A DNA stretch of 64,000 bases from assembly GCF_030815095.1 (NCBI RefSeq), contig NZ_JAUSWF010000007.1, positions 1-64,000 on the forward strand. Reading direction: 5' to 3'. Under the pieces are notes generated by a model. The model was not told the DNA's origin. It saw only the letters and a program-made list of their open reading frames with translations, and searched no databases. The position numbers and the translations under genes were made by a program. This document shows, one piece after another, positions 41,022 through 49,360 of the stretch. The stretch's first letter is position 1. Each line of letters begins with the position of its first letter. This stretch comes from Aedoeadaptatus ivorii. Its GTDB lineage: Bacteria > Bacillota > Clostridia > Tissierellales > Peptoniphilaceae.

Positions 41022-44000
41022 ATGAAACCGTTCGTACACTTGCATTTGCACTCGGAGTACTCGCTGTTGGACGGCTTTACCAAGCTCGACGAGCTCTGCC
41101 GCCACACCAAAGAACTGGGAATGGACGCCGTGGCGCTCACCGATCACGGAAATATGTTCGGCATGGTCGCCTTCTACAAGGCGGCGAAGGCGGCGGGCAT
41201 AAAGCCCATATTGGGCTGCGAGGTCTATGTTACCCGAAAGGACAAGACCGTGACCGACAAGGACAACCGCCGTTTTCACCTGATTCTGTTGGCGGAAAAC
41301 CGCACCGGCTACGAGAACTTAATGTCTTTGGTATCGATCGGCTATGTGGAGGGTTTTTACTACAAACCCCGGGTGGATATGGACGATCTCAGGAGAAAGA
41401 GCGAGGGCATTATCTGCACCAGCGCCTGCCTGGGCGGGGAAGTGCAGTACGAGCTCTTGCAGGGCAACGAAGCCGCCGCCGAGGAAGCGGCGCGCCGCTA
41501 CGAGGAGATCTTCGGCGAAGGGAATTTCTTTTTGGAGCTTCAGGACCACGGCATGCGGGAGCAAAAAGAAGTGAATTTGAAGCTGCTGGCGCTCTCCGAA
41601 AAGACGGGGATTCCCCTGATCGCCACCAACGACTGCCACTACTTACACAAAGAAGATGCCGACGCCCACGACGCCCTGCTCTGCGTGCAGACGGGTTCGA
41701 TCCTTGCAGACGGCGATCGCATGCGCTTTCCCACCGACGAGTTCTACGTCAAGAGCCCCGAGGAAATGGCGGCGCTGTTCGATTACGCCCCCGAGGCGCT
41801 TCAAAATACGGTGCGAATCGCCGAGCGCTGCAATGTGGAGATGGAGTTTCACAATCTCCACCTGCCCCACTTCGAGTTGCCCGCGGGCTACACCAATACG
41901 GGGTATCTGCGCGAACTGGTGGAAAAGGGACTGCGTGCGCGCTACGGCACCATAGACGACACGATACGAAAGCGCGTGGAATTCGAGCTTTCGACCATCG
42001 AGTCGATGGGGTATACGGACTATTTTTTGATCGTATGGGATTTTATTCGCTTTGCCCGCTCCCAAGGCATAGAGGTGGGGCCGGGCCGAGGGTCCGCGGC
42101 GGGGAGCGTGGTTTCGTATGCGCTCGAGATTATCGACGTGGATCCGCTGAAGTTCGGCCTGCTCTTTGAGCGCTTTTTGAATCCCGAGCGGGTGAGCATG
42201 CCCGATATCGACGTGGACTTCTGCTACGAACGGCGCGAGGAGGTCATCGACTACGTCATCGAAAAATACGGGGCGGACCACGTGGCGCAGATCGTCACCT
42301 TCGGTACCCTGGGCGCCCGCGCCGCCATCCGCGACGTGGGCCGGGTGATGGATCTGCCCTACGGGCGGGTGGACTATGTGGCGAAGCAGGTGCCCAACGA
42401 GCTGAACATCACCTTAAAGCGGGCGCTCGAGATTTCGCCCTCTTTGAAGAAATCTTACGACGAGGACGAAGAGACCCACAAGCTCCTGGACCTCGCGCTT
42501 CGCTTAGAGGGCGTGCCCCGGCATACCTCCACCCACGCCGCCGGGGTGGTGATCAGCGAAAACCCCATTACCGACTATGTGCCCCTAACGCGAAACGGCG
42601 ACATTATCTCGACCCAATTCAATATGATCGAGCTCGAAGAATTGGGCCTGCTCAAGATGGACTTTTTGGGGCTGCGGACCCTCACCGTCATTCGCGACGC
42701 CCTCGCCTTTATTCGAAGAGACGAGGGAATCGAGGTGGATTTCGACGCCATCGACTACGACGACCCCGCGGTCCTCGCCCTGTTTCAGCGGGCGCAGACC
42801 CTGGGGGTGTTCCAGTTCGAAAGCGGCGGGATGCGCGCCTTTTTGAAGGAACTGAAGCCCACGAAATTTGCGGATCTCGCGGCGGCGAACGCGCTGTTTC
42901 GGCCGGGCCCCATGAACCAGATCCCCAAGTTTATCGAATCCAAGCACGATCCCTCGAAGATCAGCTACATTCACCCTTCCCTGGAAGAGATCTTGCGCGA
43001 GACCTACGGCTGTATCGTGTACCAGGAACAGGTGATGGAGATCGTGCGAAAGATCGGCGGCTATTCGCTGGGGCAGGCGGATTTGGTGCGCCGCGCCATG
43101 AGCAAAAAAAAGATGGTTGTTATGGAACAGGAACGGCAGAATTTTATCTACGGCAGCCTCGACGACGACGGCAATGTGGCGGTGGACGGCGCGATCCGAA
43201 ACGGGGTGGACGATGCGAGCGCAAACGCGATCTACGATTTGATGATCGACTTTGCGAACTACGCCTTTAACAAATCGCACTCGGTCGCCTACGCGGTGAT
43301 CGCCTTTCGCACCGCCTGGCTCAAGACATATTATCCCGCGGCCTTTATGGCGGCGCAGATCACCTCGTTTATGTCCGACACCGACCACGTGCGGATGTAT
43401 ATCGAGGAATGTAAGGCGCTGGGGATCGAGATTTTGCCGCCGAATATCAACGAAAGTTACCTGAAGTTCAATGTGGAAGACGGCGCCATACGCTTCGGCC
43501 TAAAGGCGGTAAAAAACGTGGGGGCAAACTTTGTGCGCGCCATCGAAACGGCGCGAGAAGATGGGCCCTTTACCTCGATGACTGATTTTATTCGCCGGGT
43601 GGAAAAGGCGGCGCCGGGCGCTATGAACAAGCGCTCTATGGAGTCGTTGATCAAGGCGGGCGCCTTCGACGTCTTGGGCGGCAACCGGCCCCAGTACCTC
43701 GCGGTCTATGACCGGTATATGGATCACATTCAGGGCGAGGCGAAGCGGAACATTCCCGGCCAGGTGAGCCTGTTCGGGACGGCGGTGCCTTTGGAAGAGA
43801 GCCTGCCCAAGCTCAAGGACTTCGACCGCAAGCAGAAACTCGAGTACGAGCGCGAGGTGATGGGGATCTACGTTTCGGGCCACCCGCTGGAGTCCTATAC
43901 AGAAAGCCTCAAGGTACAGGGAAACACTGATACCGCGCGCATTCGCGAGCGCCTCGAGACACAGGATACGATCTACGGCGTGCGACTGGGCGGCATGCTC

Positions 44001-44453
44001 CGGGAGACGCGGACCATGGTGACGAAGAAAAACACCATGATGGCCTTCGGCGTGCTGGAAGATTTGTACGGCACCATCGAACTGGTGATATTCCCGCGTA
44101 CCTACGCCGCCATGGGCCGAGGCGTTTTCGAAGAAGGCAAGCTCCTATTGGTGTCGGGCCGCGTCGAGGGAAGCGATGTGGAAGAGGGCAAGATCCTCGT
44201 CGAAGACATTCGCCCTCTCGTGGATCTCGACGATCGGGAAAAGCTCTATATTCGCCTAAAGGATGCGCGCGATCAGAAAGCGGTGGAGGGGATTTTGGAG
44301 AAATATTCCGGCTCTCTCCCCGTGGTGCTCTACTTCACCGAGGAGAAAAAGGCGATCGGCCTGCCCGAGAATCTGGCGGTGCGCGTGGACGACGGACTGA
44401 TCGAGGCGCTAAAGGGGTATATAGATCCCGAAAAGGACCTGATCAGAAAGTGA
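41022..44453 (+). CDS. dnaE: DNA polymerase III subunit alpha (DnaE)
   Basis: 1143 residues. N-terminal PHP domain (VHLHLHSEYSLLDGF, ALTDHGNMFG), palm with catalytic aspartates in SMPDIDVDF (near residue 392-400), finger and tau-binding regions, helix-hairpin-helix, and a C-terminal OB-fold (TMMAFGVLEDLYGTIELVIF). This is the DnaE1/DnaE3-type replicase subunit without a proofreading exonuclease. GGGGAAACA precedes the ATG. Starts a dnaE-pfkA-pyk run with 7-9-base gaps. Confidence 0.97.
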   Translation: MKPFVHLHLHSEYSLLDGFTKLDELCRHTKELGMDAVALTDHGNMFGMVAFYKAAKAAGIKPILGCEVYVTRKDKTVTDKDNRRFHLILLAENRTGYENLMSLVSIGYVEGFYYKPRVDMDDLRRKSEGIICTSACLGGEVQYELLQGNEAAAEEAARRYEEIFGEGNFFLELQDHGMREQKEVNLKLLALSEKTGIPLIATNDCHYLHKEDADAHDALLCVQTGSILADGDRMRFPTDEFYVKSPEEMAALFDYAPEALQNTVRIAERCNVEMEFHNLHLPHFELPAGYTNTGYLRELVEKGLRARYGTIDDTIRKRVEFELSTIESMGYTDYFLIVWDFIRFARSQGIEVGPGRGSAAGSVVSYALEIIDVDPLKFGLLFERFLNPERVSMPDIDVDFCYERREEVIDYVIEKYGADHVAQIVTFGTLGARAAIRDVGRVMDLPYGRVDYVAKQVPNELNITLKRALEISPSLKKSYDEDEETHKLLDLALRLEGVPRHTSTHAAGVVISENPITDYVPLTRNGDIISTQFNMIELEELGLLKMDFLGLRTLTVIRDALAFIRRDEGIEVDFDAIDYDDPAVLALFQRAQTLGVFQFESGGMRAFLKELKPTKFADLAAANALFRPGPMNQIPKFIESKHDPSKISYIHPSLEEILRETYGCIVYQEQVMEIVRKIGGYSLGQADLVRRAMSKKKMVVMEQERQNFIYGSLDDDGNVAVDGAIRNGVDDASANAIYDLMIDFANYAFNKSHSVAYAVIAFRTAWLKTYYPAAFMAAQITSFMSDTDHVRMYIEECKALGIEILPPNINESYLKFNVEDGAIRFGLKAVKNVGANFVRAIETAREDGPFTSMTDFIRRVEKAAPGAMNKRSMESLIKAGAFDVLGGNRPQYLAVYDRYMDHIQGEAKRNIPGQVSLFGTAVPLEESLPKLKDFDRKQKLEYEREVMGIYVSGHPLESYTESLKVQGNTDTARIRERLETQDTIYGVRLGGMLRETRTMVTKKNTMMAFGVLEDLYGTIELVIFPRTYAAMGRGVFEEGKLLLVSGRVEGSDVEEGKILVEDIRPLVDLDDREKLYIRLKDARDQKAVEGILEKYSGSLPVVLYFTEEKKAIGLPENLAVRVDDGLIEALKGYIDPEKDLIRK

Positions 44454-44460
44454 GGAAGAT

Positions 44461-45417
44461 ATGCGGATCGGAATTTTGACCAGCGGCGGCGACGCCCCGG
44501 GCATGAACGCGGCGATACGCGCCGTGGTGCGGGGGGCGCGCTACGAGGACATGGAGGTCGTGGGGATCCACAACGGGTTCGACGGCATCTTACACAGGGA
44601 GACCGAGGAAATGGACCTTTCGTCGGTGGCCGACATCATCCACCGGGGCGGCACCGTCCTCGGCACCGGGCGCTCCGAGGCGATGATGACGGAAGAAGGC
44701 CAAGAACAGGCGCGGGAGAACCTCAAGGCGATGGGGATCGATCACTTGATCGTGATCGGCGGCAATGGCTCCATGGCGGGGGCGCTCGCCCTTTCCAAGC
44801 GCGGGCAGTCCGCGGTGTGTATTCCCGCCACCATCGACAACGACCTGGGCTACCAACAGGCGAGCATCGGATTTTATACCGCCATCGAGACGATCACCGA
44901 TGCCATCGGAAAGATTCGGGACACCTCCAGTTCCCACCGGCGGGCGAATATCGTCGAAGTGATGGGCAGAAAATGCGGCGACCTCGCCCTATGCGCCGGC
45001 ATCGCGGGCGGCGCGGAAAGTATTTTGGTGCCCGAACTCCCCATGGATGTGGCGCGCATCAAAAACAAGGTGCTCTCCGGCAAGGCGCGAGGCAAGCGGC
45101 ACCACATTATCCTCGTGACCGAAGGCTTAATCTCGCCCTATGCGCTGGCGGAGGATGTGGAGGCTTCTACCGGCGTAGAAACCCGGGTCACGGTGCTTGG
45201 CTATCTGCAGCGCGGCGGTTCGCCTTCGGTGGCCGACCGCATCAACGCATCGCGCCTGGGGACGGCGGCGGTACGCGCCTGTGCCGATGGGCCCGTGTCG
45301 ATCGCATTGGGTATGAAGAAAGGGGACGTACTCTCTATGGACCTCGCAGAGGCCCTGGAGATCGAAAAGACATTCGACCGCGCGCTCTACGACACATTGG
45401 ATAAGATTTCCATTTAG
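44461..45417 (+). CDS. pfkA: 6-phosphofructokinase (with altered metal-site residue)
   Basis: 318 residues, PFKA fold: ILTSGGDAPGMNAAIRAVVR, catalytic TIDND (residues 124-128), MGRKCGDLAL, and VTVLGYLQRGG. The Mg-ATP motif usually read as GGDGS is GGNGS here (Asn102), and the helix after TIDND has GYQQASIGFYTA where GTDYTIGFDTA is usual. Phosphoryl donor and kinetics could therefore differ from the standard ATP enzyme; function as phosphofructokinase remains the best call because of its position between dnaE and pyk, a common arrangement in Firmicutes. Confidence 0.88.
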   Translation: MRIGILTSGGDAPGMNAAIRAVVRGARYEDMEVVGIHNGFDGILHRETEEMDLSSVADIIHRGGTVLGTGRSEAMMTEEGQEQARENLKAMGIDHLIVIGGNGSMAGALALSKRGQSAVCIPATIDNDLGYQQASIGFYTAIETITDAIGKIRDTSSSHRRANIVEVMGRKCGDLALCAGIAGGAESILVPELPMDVARIKNKVLSGKARGKRHHIILVTEGLISPYALAEDVEASTGVETRVTVLGYLQRGGSPSVADRINASRLGTAAVRACADGPVSIALGMKKGDVLSMDLAEALEIEKTFDRALYDTLDKISI

Positions 45418-45426
45418 GAGGATTCC

Positions 45427-47172
45427 ATGAAAAAGACGAAGATCGTCGCCACCATCGGGCCGGCATCGGCGGACGAGGAGACCCTCGCCGCGCTGATGGG
45501 AGAAGGGGTAGACGTCTGTCGCCTCAATTTTTCCCACGGAGACCACGCAAGCCATAAACAGACCATCGACGCCATTAAGCGGGTGCGGGAGGCATTGGAG
45601 CTGCCCGTCGCCATTATGCTCGACACCAAGGGACCGGAGATCCGCACCGGCACTTTCTCGGGGGGCGGGGTTACCCTTTCGGCGGGAGATGCCTTCAGCC
45701 TATACGCCGAGGAGAGAGAAGGCGACGGGGAAGGGGTGTCGATTACATACCCCTCCCTCTGGAAGGACGTGGAGATCGGCCAGCCCATCCTGATCGACGA
45801 CGGGCTGATCGAACTGCGCACCGTCGCCGTCGAAGAAGGCGTGATCCGCACCGAGGTCGTAAACGGAGGCGAGGTAAGCGACCACAAGGGCATCAATGTG
45901 CCCGGCGCTCGCGTCCGGCTGCCGGCGCTTACCGATAAGGACCGGGCGGACATCCTCTTCGGCATTCGAGAAGGGGTCGACTTTATCGCCGCCTCCTTTA
46001 TCCGCAAAAAAGAGGACCTCTTTGTCATCCGCGAGATCTTGGAACGGAGCGGCGGCGAGGACATTAAGATCATCGCCAAGATCGAAAACCGCCAGGGGAT
46101 CGAAAACATCGACGAGATCGTAAACCTCGCCGACGGTATTATGGTCGCCCGGGGCGATATGGGCGTCGAGATCGAGACCGAGTACGTGCCCATCGTACAA
46201 AAGCGGCTGATCGAAAAATCCATCGCCGAGGGGATTCCCGTCATCACCGCCACCCAAATGCTCGACTCCATGATCCGCAACCCCCGACCCACCCGGGCGG
46301 AGGTCAACGACGTCGCCAACGCTATTATCGACGGCACCAGCGCGGTGATGCTCTCGGGCGAGACCGCAAGCGGCAAGTATCCCCTGGCGGCGGTGCGCAC
46401 CATGGCGAAGATCTGCCGGGTGACCGAGGGGTCGCTGGACTACGACGCCATCTTGAAGAAGGGCGAAAAGTTCAGCTACACCACCACCAATGTGGTGGTC
46501 CACAATGCCGTAGAAATGGCGGAAAAGCTCTCGGCCGATGCCATCGTCATCGCCACCGCCACCGGCTACAGTTCGAGAAACCTCTCCAAATTTCGCCCCC
46601 GCACCCGGGTCATCGCCGTCACCGAAGACCCGCGCGTATTGCGGCAGATGGGCCTGCAGTGGGGCGTAGAAGGCGTACTCGGCGACAATCGCGGCGAGCA
46701 TATCTTCGACGACACCGCCAAGGTCGCCAAAAATGCCGGCCGGATCGAAGACGGCGACTTGATTATCATCGTGGCGGGCATTCCCCAAGGCGTGGCGGGA
46801 AGCACCAATGTCCTCAAGGTGCACCAAGTCACGACGACGCTGCACAAGGGCATGGGTCTGGGCGGCGGCGTGCACACCGCGCGGGCGCGGATCGTCGCGG
46901 GTTCCCAGGACTATGTGCGCGACTTCTCCGACGGCGATATTCTCGTGATTCAAAGCTACCACAAGGATCTCGCCCCGTATCTGCAGCGGGCGGGCGGTCT
47001 GGTTTCGGAAGAAGAGGGGCTCACCTCGCCCTCGGCGATCGCGGGGCTGGGACTCGAAAAAACCACGGTCATCGGCGCCAAGGGGATTACCGGCGGCCTA
47101 AAACCCGGCAGTATGATCACCGTCAACGGCGATACCGGCGAGATCTTCTTGGGCAATGTAAAGGCGAGATAA
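45427..47172 (+). CDS. pyk: pyruvate kinase
   Basis: Last step of glycolysis, PEP plus ADP to pyruvate plus ATP. 581 residues: TKIVATIGPAS, MLDTKGPEIRTG, IIAKIENRQGIENIDEI, MVARGDMGVEI and TATQMLDSM, followed by the C-terminal regulatory domain and an extra PEP-utilising-enzyme-like domain (about 500-581; GLEKTTVIGAKGITGG) as in Bacillus-type enzymes. AGGAGG precedes the ATG, 9 bases after pfkA. Confidence 0.96.
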   Translation: MKKTKIVATIGPASADEETLAALMGEGVDVCRLNFSHGDHASHKQTIDAIKRVREALELPVAIMLDTKGPEIRTGTFSGGGVTLSAGDAFSLYAEEREGDGEGVSITYPSLWKDVEIGQPILIDDGLIELRTVAVEEGVIRTEVVNGGEVSDHKGINVPGARVRLPALTDKDRADILFGIREGVDFIAASFIRKKEDLFVIREILERSGGEDIKIIAKIENRQGIENIDEIVNLADGIMVARGDMGVEIETEYVPIVQKRLIEKSIAEGIPVITATQMLDSMIRNPRPTRAEVNDVANAIIDGTSAVMLSGETASGKYPLAAVRTMAKICRVTEGSLDYDAILKKGEKFSYTTTNVVVHNAVEMAEKLSADAIVIATATGYSSRNLSKFRPRTRVIAVTEDPRVLRQMGLQWGVEGVLGDNRGEHIFDDTAKVAKNAGRIEDGDLIIIVAGIPQGVAGSTNVLKVHQVTTTLHKGMGLGGGVHTARARIVAGSQDYVRDFSDGDILVIQSYHKDLAPYLQRAGGLVSEEEGLTSPSAIAGLGLEKTTVIGAKGITGGLKPGSMITVNGDTGEIFLGNVKAR

Positions 47173-47202
47173 AGGATTTTTGCGAGAAAGGGACGCGCGC
47201 CC

Positions 47203-47231
47203 TTGTGGACCGCTCCGAAAGCGACTATAAT
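47203..47231 (+). promoter_or_regulatory. promoter of the folT transcript
   Basis: TTGTGG (47203-47208), 17-base spacer, TATAAT (47226-47231). Confidence 0.75.
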
Positions 47232-47239
47232 GGACATCA

Positions 47240-47362
47240 TGAGTAGAGTAGACAAAAGGCGTTAAGTGTTGGGGGATGGGAAGTTGCCTCCAAACGAAGA
47301 GAAAGAGGCTCGCTATCTTTTGTCGCATCCGCTGCTGTCCTCTTAAGCGGCTTGAGGAGGAA
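47240..47362 (+). promoter_or_regulatory. tetrahydrofolate (THF) riboswitch with ribosome-site sequestering hairpin
   Basis: AGAGTAGAC, GGCGTTAAGTG, GGGATGGG, ACGAAG and GCATCCGCT occur in the order and spacing of the THF riboswitch. After it, TCCTCTT (about 47339-47345) can pair with the folT ribosome site GAGGAGGA (47354-47361), so control is probably translational. Confidence 0.88.
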
Positions 47363-47366
47363 ACAA

Positions 47367-47873
47367 TTGAAAAACACGAAAAAACTGACCTTTTTGGCGG
47401 TTATGGTGGCACTGCAGATCGTATTTGCCCGGACGCTGGGGATCGAACTGGGAAACTATCAACGGATCAGCTTTTCCTTTATCCCCGTGACCCTGGCATC
47501 GGCGACGCTGGGACCGTGGCTTTCGGGCATCGGCTCGGTGGTCGCGGACATCGTCGGCTATATTTCGAAGCCCACCGGACCGTACTTTCCCGGATTTACC
47601 GCGAGTGCGTTTTTGTCCGCCGCCATTTATGGATGGTTTTTCTACAAAAAGCCCTTGACCAAAGGCCGCATCGCCTTGGCCAATGTGGTGGTGACCGTAT
47701 TTGTAAACATGATTTTGGGCACCTTGTGGCTGAACATACTCTTCGGCAGCGAATTTATACCGCTCCTGATGACAAAAATGCCCTTCCAACTCTTGATGTT
47801 GGTGATCAAGATCGTGGTACAAATATTGATCCTGGAAAAGTTGACGAAAGAGGCGTCGCGTCTCTTTCAGTAA
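47367..47873 (+). CDS. folT: folate ECF transporter S component FolT
   Basis: 168-residue integral membrane protein with about six helices (LTFLAVMVALQIVFARTL, RISFSFIPVTLASATLGP, LTKGRIALANVVVTVFVNMI). It would be the folate-capturing subunit that docks on the shared ECF energising module encoded elsewhere. TTG start at 47367 follows GGAGG (47356-47360); the TTG at 47352 is inside that region. The THF riboswitch upstream supports folate as the substrate over other vitamins. Confidence 0.92.
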   Translation: MKNTKKLTFLAVMVALQIVFARTLGIELGNYQRISFSFIPVTLASATLGPWLSGIGSVVADIVGYISKPTGPYFPGFTASAFLSAAIYGWFFYKKPLTKGRIALANVVVTVFVNMILGTLWLNILFGSEFIPLLMTKMPFQLLMLVIKIVVQILILEKLTKEASRLFQ

Positions 47874-47876
47874 AAA

Positions 47877-47898
47877 GGCGCCGAGAGGCGTTTTTTTA
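47877..47898 (+). terminator. terminator of folT
   Basis: GCGCC-GAGA-GGCG then seven T. Confidence 0.8.
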
Positions 47899-47922
47899 TT
47901 CGGTTAGTATAAAGGAGGAGAG

Positions 47923-48228
47923 ATGAACGAACAGATCGAACGGGTACAGGCGATGGAAGCGATCCTCAATGCCCAAATCGAAGACATAAAGAACATAGAA
48001 AATGCCCTTTCGCGCTTTTTAGAGCGGGCGGACGAATACGAAAAGTTGCGCCGCTATTACGGCAGCAACGAGATGGACGCCGATCTCTCCTATGAGGCGG
48101 AAGGCGGCCTCGAAGGCATTCCCCGGGGCGTGCTTTCGGAGGATGCCGTCTATAATATGATGGGTGCGCGCTATGCGCTGGGCCTACAAATGCTCGCGGG
48201 CGCCCAAAAGATCTTCGAACAATTTTAG
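47923..48228 (+). CDS. DUF4298-family protein
   Basis: 101 residues, mostly helical (MNEQIERVQAMEAILNAQI; ENALSRFLERADEYEKLRRYY) with a C-terminal LSEDAVYNMMGARYALGLQML block, matching DUF4298. No membrane segment and no known activity. AAGGAGGAG precedes the ATG; the ZIP transporter gene follows after 8 bases, so they share a transcript. Confidence 0.8.
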   Translation: MNEQIERVQAMEAILNAQIEDIKNIENALSRFLERADEYEKLRRYYGSNEMDADLSYEAEGGLEGIPRGVLSEDAVYNMMGARYALGLQMLAGAQKIFEQF

Positions 48229-48236
48229 GAGGCAAT

Positions 48237-49031
48237 ATGTCCGATATTCTAATCGCGTTTTTGGCGTCCGCCCTCGCCGGCCTCGCCACCATGCTCGGGG
48301 CGGTGATCGTATTTTTCACCGACTCCGAAAACAAGAAATTCCTATCCGCCGCCCTGGGCTTTTCCGCCGGCGTGATGATCTATATTTCCTTTATGGAAAT
48401 GCTCCCCACCGCCAAAGAGCACTTTATGGAAGGCGCCTCCGAAGCGGTGGCGAGTCTGTGGATGCTCGGCGCGTTTTTCGGCGCCATGGCGCTGGTGGGG
48501 TTGATCTCGCACTTAGTGCCCGACGCCGATGAGCCCCACGAGATCCGCACCCAAGAGGAAATGGAAGCGTACAAAGAGGATTTGGCGCTCAAAAAAGTCG
48601 GCGTCAAAAGCGCCGTCGCCATCGGGGTCCACAACTTTCCCGAGGGCATGGTGACCTTTATGTCGACGGTGGCGAACCCGACTTTGGGCTTTTCGATCGC
48701 CGTGGCCATCGCCATCCACAATATTCCCGAGGGGATTGGCGTGGCGGCGCCCATTTATTTTGCGACGGGGGATAAAAAGCGGGCGCTCTGGCTCACGTTT
48801 TTAAGCGGATTTTCCGAGCCCGTGGGCGCGCTGATCGCCTATTTTGTCCTGATGCCGTTTTTGAGTCCGTTTCTGTTCGGCATCGTGTTTTCCGCCGTGG
48901 CGGGCATTATGGTCTTAATCTCCTTCGACGAACTCTTGCCCGCCTCCCGTGCCTATGGCGAGACCCACCTTTCCTTGTTGGGCCTTATCTTCGGCATGGC
49001 GGTGATGGGAATCAGTCTGGTACTTCTCTAG
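48237..49031 (+). CDS. zupT: ZIP-family divalent metal transporter (ZupT)
   Basis: 264 residues, eight membrane helices. The two metal-binding helices are GVHNFPEGMVTFMSTVANP and IHNIPEGIGVAAPIYF, the ZupT form. Imports zinc, possibly iron or manganese. Downstream of the DUF4298 gene; a lysine riboswitch promoter follows 20 bases after the stop, with no separate terminator seen. Confidence 0.93.
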   Translation: MSDILIAFLASALAGLATMLGAVIVFFTDSENKKFLSAALGFSAGVMIYISFMEMLPTAKEHFMEGASEAVASLWMLGAFFGAMALVGLISHLVPDADEPHEIRTQEEMEAYKEDLALKKVGVKSAVAIGVHNFPEGMVTFMSTVANPTLGFSIAVAIAIHNIPEGIGVAAPIYFATGDKKRALWLTFLSGFSEPVGALIAYFVLMPFLSPFLFGIVFSAVAGIMVLISFDELLPASRAYGETHLSLLGLIFGMAVMGISLVLL

Positions 49032-49050
49032 GCGTAAATTTGCTTTTTCC

Positions 49051-49079
49051 TTGACATTTTCCCACAGGGCGGATATACT
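49051..49079 (+). promoter_or_regulatory. promoter of the lysine-riboswitch transcript
   Basis: TTGACA (49051-49056), 17-base spacer, TATACT (49074-49079); a near-perfect vegetative promoter. Confidence 0.9.
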
Positions 49080-49103
49080 CATAGCACAATCGAATCTACA
49101 TGA

Positions 49104-49270
49104 TAGAGGCGCATTGCACATCAGTACCGCGGATCTCCGGTCAATGGATCGGCGGGAAAGGGTGTCGTGCCGAGGGTCTGGCATTCGTGTCCACGGGTGT
49201 TATTCACCGGGACGCAGGAAAATATTCTGCGTACTGTCGTCCGCTAGGACGGAGAGCTGTCGTGTCTTTT
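49104..49270 (+). promoter_or_regulatory. lysine riboswitch aptamer
   Basis: AGAGGCGC, ATCAGTA, GGGAAAGGGTG, TGCCGAGGG, GTCTGGCATTCG, ACTGTCG and GGAGAGCTGTCGTG are all present in the order of the lysine (L-box) riboswitch. It ends just before an intrinsic terminator. Confidence 0.93.
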
Positions 49271-49299
49271 GAGGTATTCTTTTCATACAGAATTTCAGG

Positions 49300-49327
49300 A
49301 GCCATGACTGCATCATGGCTCTTTTTG
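49300..49327 (+). terminator. riboswitch-controlled intrinsic terminator
   Basis: GCCATGA / TCATGGC stem, then CTTTTTGTTT. Lysine binding would favour this stem and stop transcription before the transporter gene. Confidence 0.85.
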
Positions 49328-49360
49328 TTTCGATTGAAATTCTAAGAAAGGATGTATACC

